The position numbers and the translations under genes are program-made. Source: Alphaproteobacteria bacterium (GTDB lineage Bacteria > Pseudomonadota > Alphaproteobacteria > Acetobacterales > Acetobacteraceae). From it: a stretch of 8,768 nt of DNA. The stretch lies in NCBI GenBank assembly GCA_013298245.1, contig JAAFHD010000134.1, forward strand, positions 1 through 8,768, given 5' to 3'. Numbering within the stretch: position 1 is the stretch's first letter; each line of letters opens with the position of its first letter. The notes under the pieces were generated by a model. The model searched no databases. It saw nothing but the letters and a program-made list of their open reading frames with translations, and was not told the origin of the DNA. Below are positions 7,166 to 8,768 of the stretch, one piece after another.

Positions 7166-7217
7166 CGGCCGCCCAGGGGGGCTTCCCTCCGTTCACCTTC
7201 TGCCCACATGTTGGCGG

Positions 7218-7223
7218 TATGAT
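7218..7223 (+). promoter_or_regulatory. Possible -10 box upstream of clpP
   Basis: TATGAT matches five of six positions of TATAAT and lies 75 bases before the clpP start, in the 132-base recO-clpP gap. I found no acceptable -35 at 16-18 bases, and no good heat-shock sigma-32 match, so the assignment is weak. Confidence 0.25.
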
Positions 7224-7297
7224 TCGCACTGGCCACGGCGGCGGCGCGGAACCACCAGCGGTCGCCCATCCGGGGCCGCACGAGCAGGAAGAGAAGC

Positions 7298-7948
7298 ATG
7301 CTGAATATCCAGGGCCGCGACCCGGTCGAAGTCTACAACAACAGCCTGGTGCCGATGGTGGTCGAACAGACCAGCCGTGGCGAACGCGCCTATGACATCT
7401 ATTCGCGCCTGTTGAAGGACCGCATCATCTTCCTGACCGGCCCGATCTATGACCAGGTGGCCAGCCTGATCTGCGCGCAGCTGCTGTTCCTGGAAAGCGA
7501 AAACCCGACCAAGGAAATCTCTTTCTACATCAACAGCCCGGGCGGCGTCGTGACCGCGGGCCTGGCGATGTATGACACCATGCAATACATCCGCTGCCCG
7601 GTTTCCACCGTGTGCATCGGCATGGCGGCCAGCGCGGGTTCGCTGCTGCTGACGGCGGGTGAGGCCGGCAAGCGTTTCGCGCTGACCAACAGCCAGGTGA
7701 TGATCCATCAGCCGTCCGGCGGCGCGCAGGGCCAGGCGACGGATATCGCCATCCAGGCGCGCGAAATTCTCAAGACGCGTGAGCGGCTGAACAACATCTA
7801 TGTGCATCACACCGGCCAGACACTCGCGGAGATCGAGGCCAAGATGGAGCGCGACACCTACATGACCGCCGACGAAGCGAAGGCCTTCGGGTTGATCGAC
7901 CAGGTGGTGGACAAGCGCCCCGCGCCGCCCGAAGCCGCCAAGGCATGA
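7298..7948 (+). CDS. clpP: ATP-dependent Clp protease proteolytic subunit ClpP
   Basis: This 216-residue serine protease subunit forms the 14-subunit barrel that degrades proteins unfolded by ClpX or ClpA. The catalytic triad is complete: Ser112 in GMAASAGS, His137 in MIHQPSGG and Asp186 in MERDTYM. The oxyanion-side motif [18 protein letters not shown] (77-93) is present. The axial N-terminal sequence [23 protein letters not shown] follows a short leader of about 16 residues. That leader is likely removed autocatalytically, by alignment with the E. coli propeptide. AGGAAGAG just before the ATG gives a strong ribosome site. All family landmarks and the length fit the housekeeping form. It is followed on the same strand by clpX, its unfoldase partner, after a 269-base structured spacer. 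Confidence 0.97.
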   Translation: MLNIQGRDPVEVYNNSLVPMVVEQTSRGERAYDIYSRLLKDRIIFLTGPIYDQVASLICAQLLFLESENPTKEISFYINSPGGVVTAGLAMYDTMQYIRCPVSTVCIGMAASAGSLLLTAGEAGKRFALTNSQVMIHQPSGGAQGQATDIAIQAREILKTRERLNNIYVHHTGQTLAEIEAKMERDTYMTADEAKAFGLIDQVVDKRPAPPEAAKA

Positions 7949-7989
7949 GAGGCCGCGCGGGAACACCGGACGGGTCGGCTCCACGGTCC

Positions 7990-8068
7990 TTTTCCGCCCT
8001 TGGCGCGTTGCCGGGCTTGCCGATGCAATCAGCATCGGCGGCGCCCGGCGCCTTCCAAGGCCAGAAAA
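7990..8068 (+). repeat. Long interrupted hairpin in the clpP-clpX spacer
   Basis: Nested complementary arms fold into one 79-base structure: TTTTC/GAAAA (7990-7994, 8064-8068), CCTTGG/CCAAGG (7998-8003, 8055-8060), GCCGGGC/GCCCGGC (8010-8016, 8043-8049), two U-G pairs, and GCCGATGC/GCATCGGC (8019-8026, 8032-8039) around an AATCA loop. No T run follows on either strand, so it is not a standard intrinsic terminator. It could be an mRNA processing or stability element, a weak clpP terminator, or a dispersed palindromic repeat. Confidence 0.6.
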
Positions 8069-8121
8069 TGCCTCGCGGATCCTCAGCCGCCGGCATTCCC
8101 GCACGGCCTCTTGCACGAATC

Positions 8122-8151
8122 TTTACCCTGGCCCTCGCCAGGGACTATTGT
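8122..8151 (+). promoter_or_regulatory. Candidate clpX promoter with dyad in the spacer
   Basis: TTTACC (8122-8127) and TATTGT (8146-8151) each match four of six consensus positions and are 18 bases apart. A perfect 7-bp dyad, CCCTGGC/GCCAGGG with a 4-base loop (8126-8143), almost fills the spacer and could be an operator. A separate clpX promoter is plausible given the 269-base gap. The boxes were chosen by eye. Confidence 0.35.
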
Positions 8152-8170
8152 GACGTTTGAACTTCCGGCA

Positions 8171-8204
8171 CCGGCCGATGCGCGGCTCAGGCGCGCGCGG
8201 CCGG
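8171..8204 (+). promoter_or_regulatory. Hairpin just upstream of the clpX ribosome site
   Basis: CCGGCCG (8171-8177) pairs with CGGCCGG (8198-8204), with further GC-rich pairing possible inside. The stem ends two bases before AAGGAG (8207-8212), which lies 5 bases from the clpX ATG. It could affect ribosome access or mRNA stability, though GC-rich DNA often gives such stems by chance. Confidence 0.35.
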
Positions 8205-8217
8205 ACAAGGAGATGCG

Positions 8218-8768
8218 ATGAGCAAGTCTTCGGGTGATTCCAAGAACACCCTCTATTGTTCCTTCTGCGGGAAGTCGCAGCACGAGGTCCGCAAGCTGAT
8301 TGCGGGCCCGACCGTGTTCATCTGCGATGAATGCGTCGAGCTGTGCATGGACATCATCCGCGAGGAGCACAAAACCACGCTGGTGAAGTCGCGCGATGGG
8401 GTGCCCACCCCGCGCGAAATCACCAAGGTGCTGGATGATTACGTGATCGGCCAGGACCACGCGAAGAAGGTTTTGGCGGTCGCGGTGCACAACCACTACA
8501 AGCGGTTGGGCGGGCAGGCGAAAAACCCGGATGTGGAAATCGCCAAGTCCAACATCATGCTGGTGGGGCCGACCGGCTCGGGCAAGACGCTGCTGGCGCA
8601 GACGCTGGCGCGCATCATTGATGTGCCCTTCACCATGGCCGATGCGACCACGCTGACCGAGGCTGGCTATGTGGGTGAGGATGTGGAGAACATCATCCTC
8701 AAGCTGCTGCAGGCCGCGGATTACAACGTGGAACGGGCGCAGCGCGGCATCGTCTACATCGACGAAAT
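8218..8768 (+). CDS. clpX: ATP-dependent Clp protease ATP-binding subunit ClpX (5' part)
   Basis: The first 183 residues are present and the frame is open at the window end. ClpX is the hexameric AAA+ unfoldase that recognises tagged substrates and threads them into ClpP. The N-terminal zinc-binding domain is complete, with Cys14-x2-Cys17 (CSFC) and Cys36-x2-Cys39 (CDEC). It is followed by [21 protein letters not shown] (64-84), the Walker A motif GPTGSGKT (117-124), and [18 protein letters not shown], which matches the family core closely. The window stops within Walker B (IVYIDE, about 178-183). Sensor, IGF-loop and C-terminal parts are out of view. ATG 8218 is supported by AAGGAG at 8207-8212 and by the usual [19 protein letters not shown] start. 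An overlapping ATG at 8213 is out of frame. Confidence 0.97.
   Translation, partial: MSKSSGDSKNTLYCSFCGKSQHEVRKLIAGPTVFICDECVELCMDIIREEHKTTLVKSRDGVPTPREITKVLDDYVIGQDHAKKVLAVAVHNHYKRLGGQAKNPDVEIAKSNIMLVGPTGSGKTLLAQTLARIIDVPFTMADATTLTEAGYVGEDVENIILKLLQAADYNVERAQRGIVYIDE

Noticed and set aside
7164..7196. Possible terminator after recO (AACGG ... CCGTT)
   Set aside because: The stem is only 5 bp plus a bulged inner stem, and no T run follows, so the support is too weak to call.
7193..8116. A 307-residue minus-strand frame across clpP
   Set aside because: It is antisense to a certain clpP gene and has no recognisable domain.
7945..8160. A 71-residue plus-strand frame overlapping the clpP stop
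   Set aside because: It overlaps clpP by an ATGA, but its product is low-complexity and it runs through the long hairpin and the clpX promoter region, so it is probably a chance open frame.

Overview
The window is a GC-rich chromosomal segment that most likely comes from an alphaproteobacterium. The RecO has the alphaproteobacterial form without a zinc finger. ClpP and ClpX are close to textbook, and codon use is strongly G/C at third positions throughout. Acetobacteraceae or other Rhodospirillales is my best guess from the protein style, but this is inference without a database search.

Layout. (1) 1-2644, plus strand: the 3' part of a large RTX-type secreted protein. Four blocks of glycine/aspartate calcium-binding repeats surround a right-handed beta-helix segment, and the protein ends in a type I secretion-like tail. 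A clear intrinsic terminator follows (2702-2732). (2) 2740-3900, minus strand: an FMN-dependent alpha-hydroxy-acid oxidase/dehydrogenase, convergent with the RTX gene. (3) 3901-4160: a divergent intergenic region with an imperfect palindrome, a perfect 16-bp inverted repeat, a G8 tract and a candidate promoter. (4) 4161-6382, plus strand: a TPR plus GT41 (OGT/SPINDLY) glycosyltransferase gene, split by an apparent one-base loss near 4550. (5) 6428-7165: recO. (6) 7298-7948: clpP. (7) 7949-8217: a clpP-clpX spacer with a long interrupted hairpin and a candidate clpX promoter carrying a dyad in its spacer. (8) 8218-8768: the 5' part of clpX, cut at Walker B.

How the genes fit together. ClpP and ClpX form one protease. 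RecO belongs to recombinational repair and shares only strand and proximity with them. The TPR-GT41 protein is expected to glycosylate proteins or another acceptor in the cytoplasm, and the RTX protein is expected to be exported by a type I system. Nothing in the sequence ties these two together beyond proximity. I see no tRNA, rRNA, insertion sequence, CRISPR array or defence system. The most unusual items are the frameshift in the glycosyltransferase and the structured intergenic elements, not a new multi-gene system.
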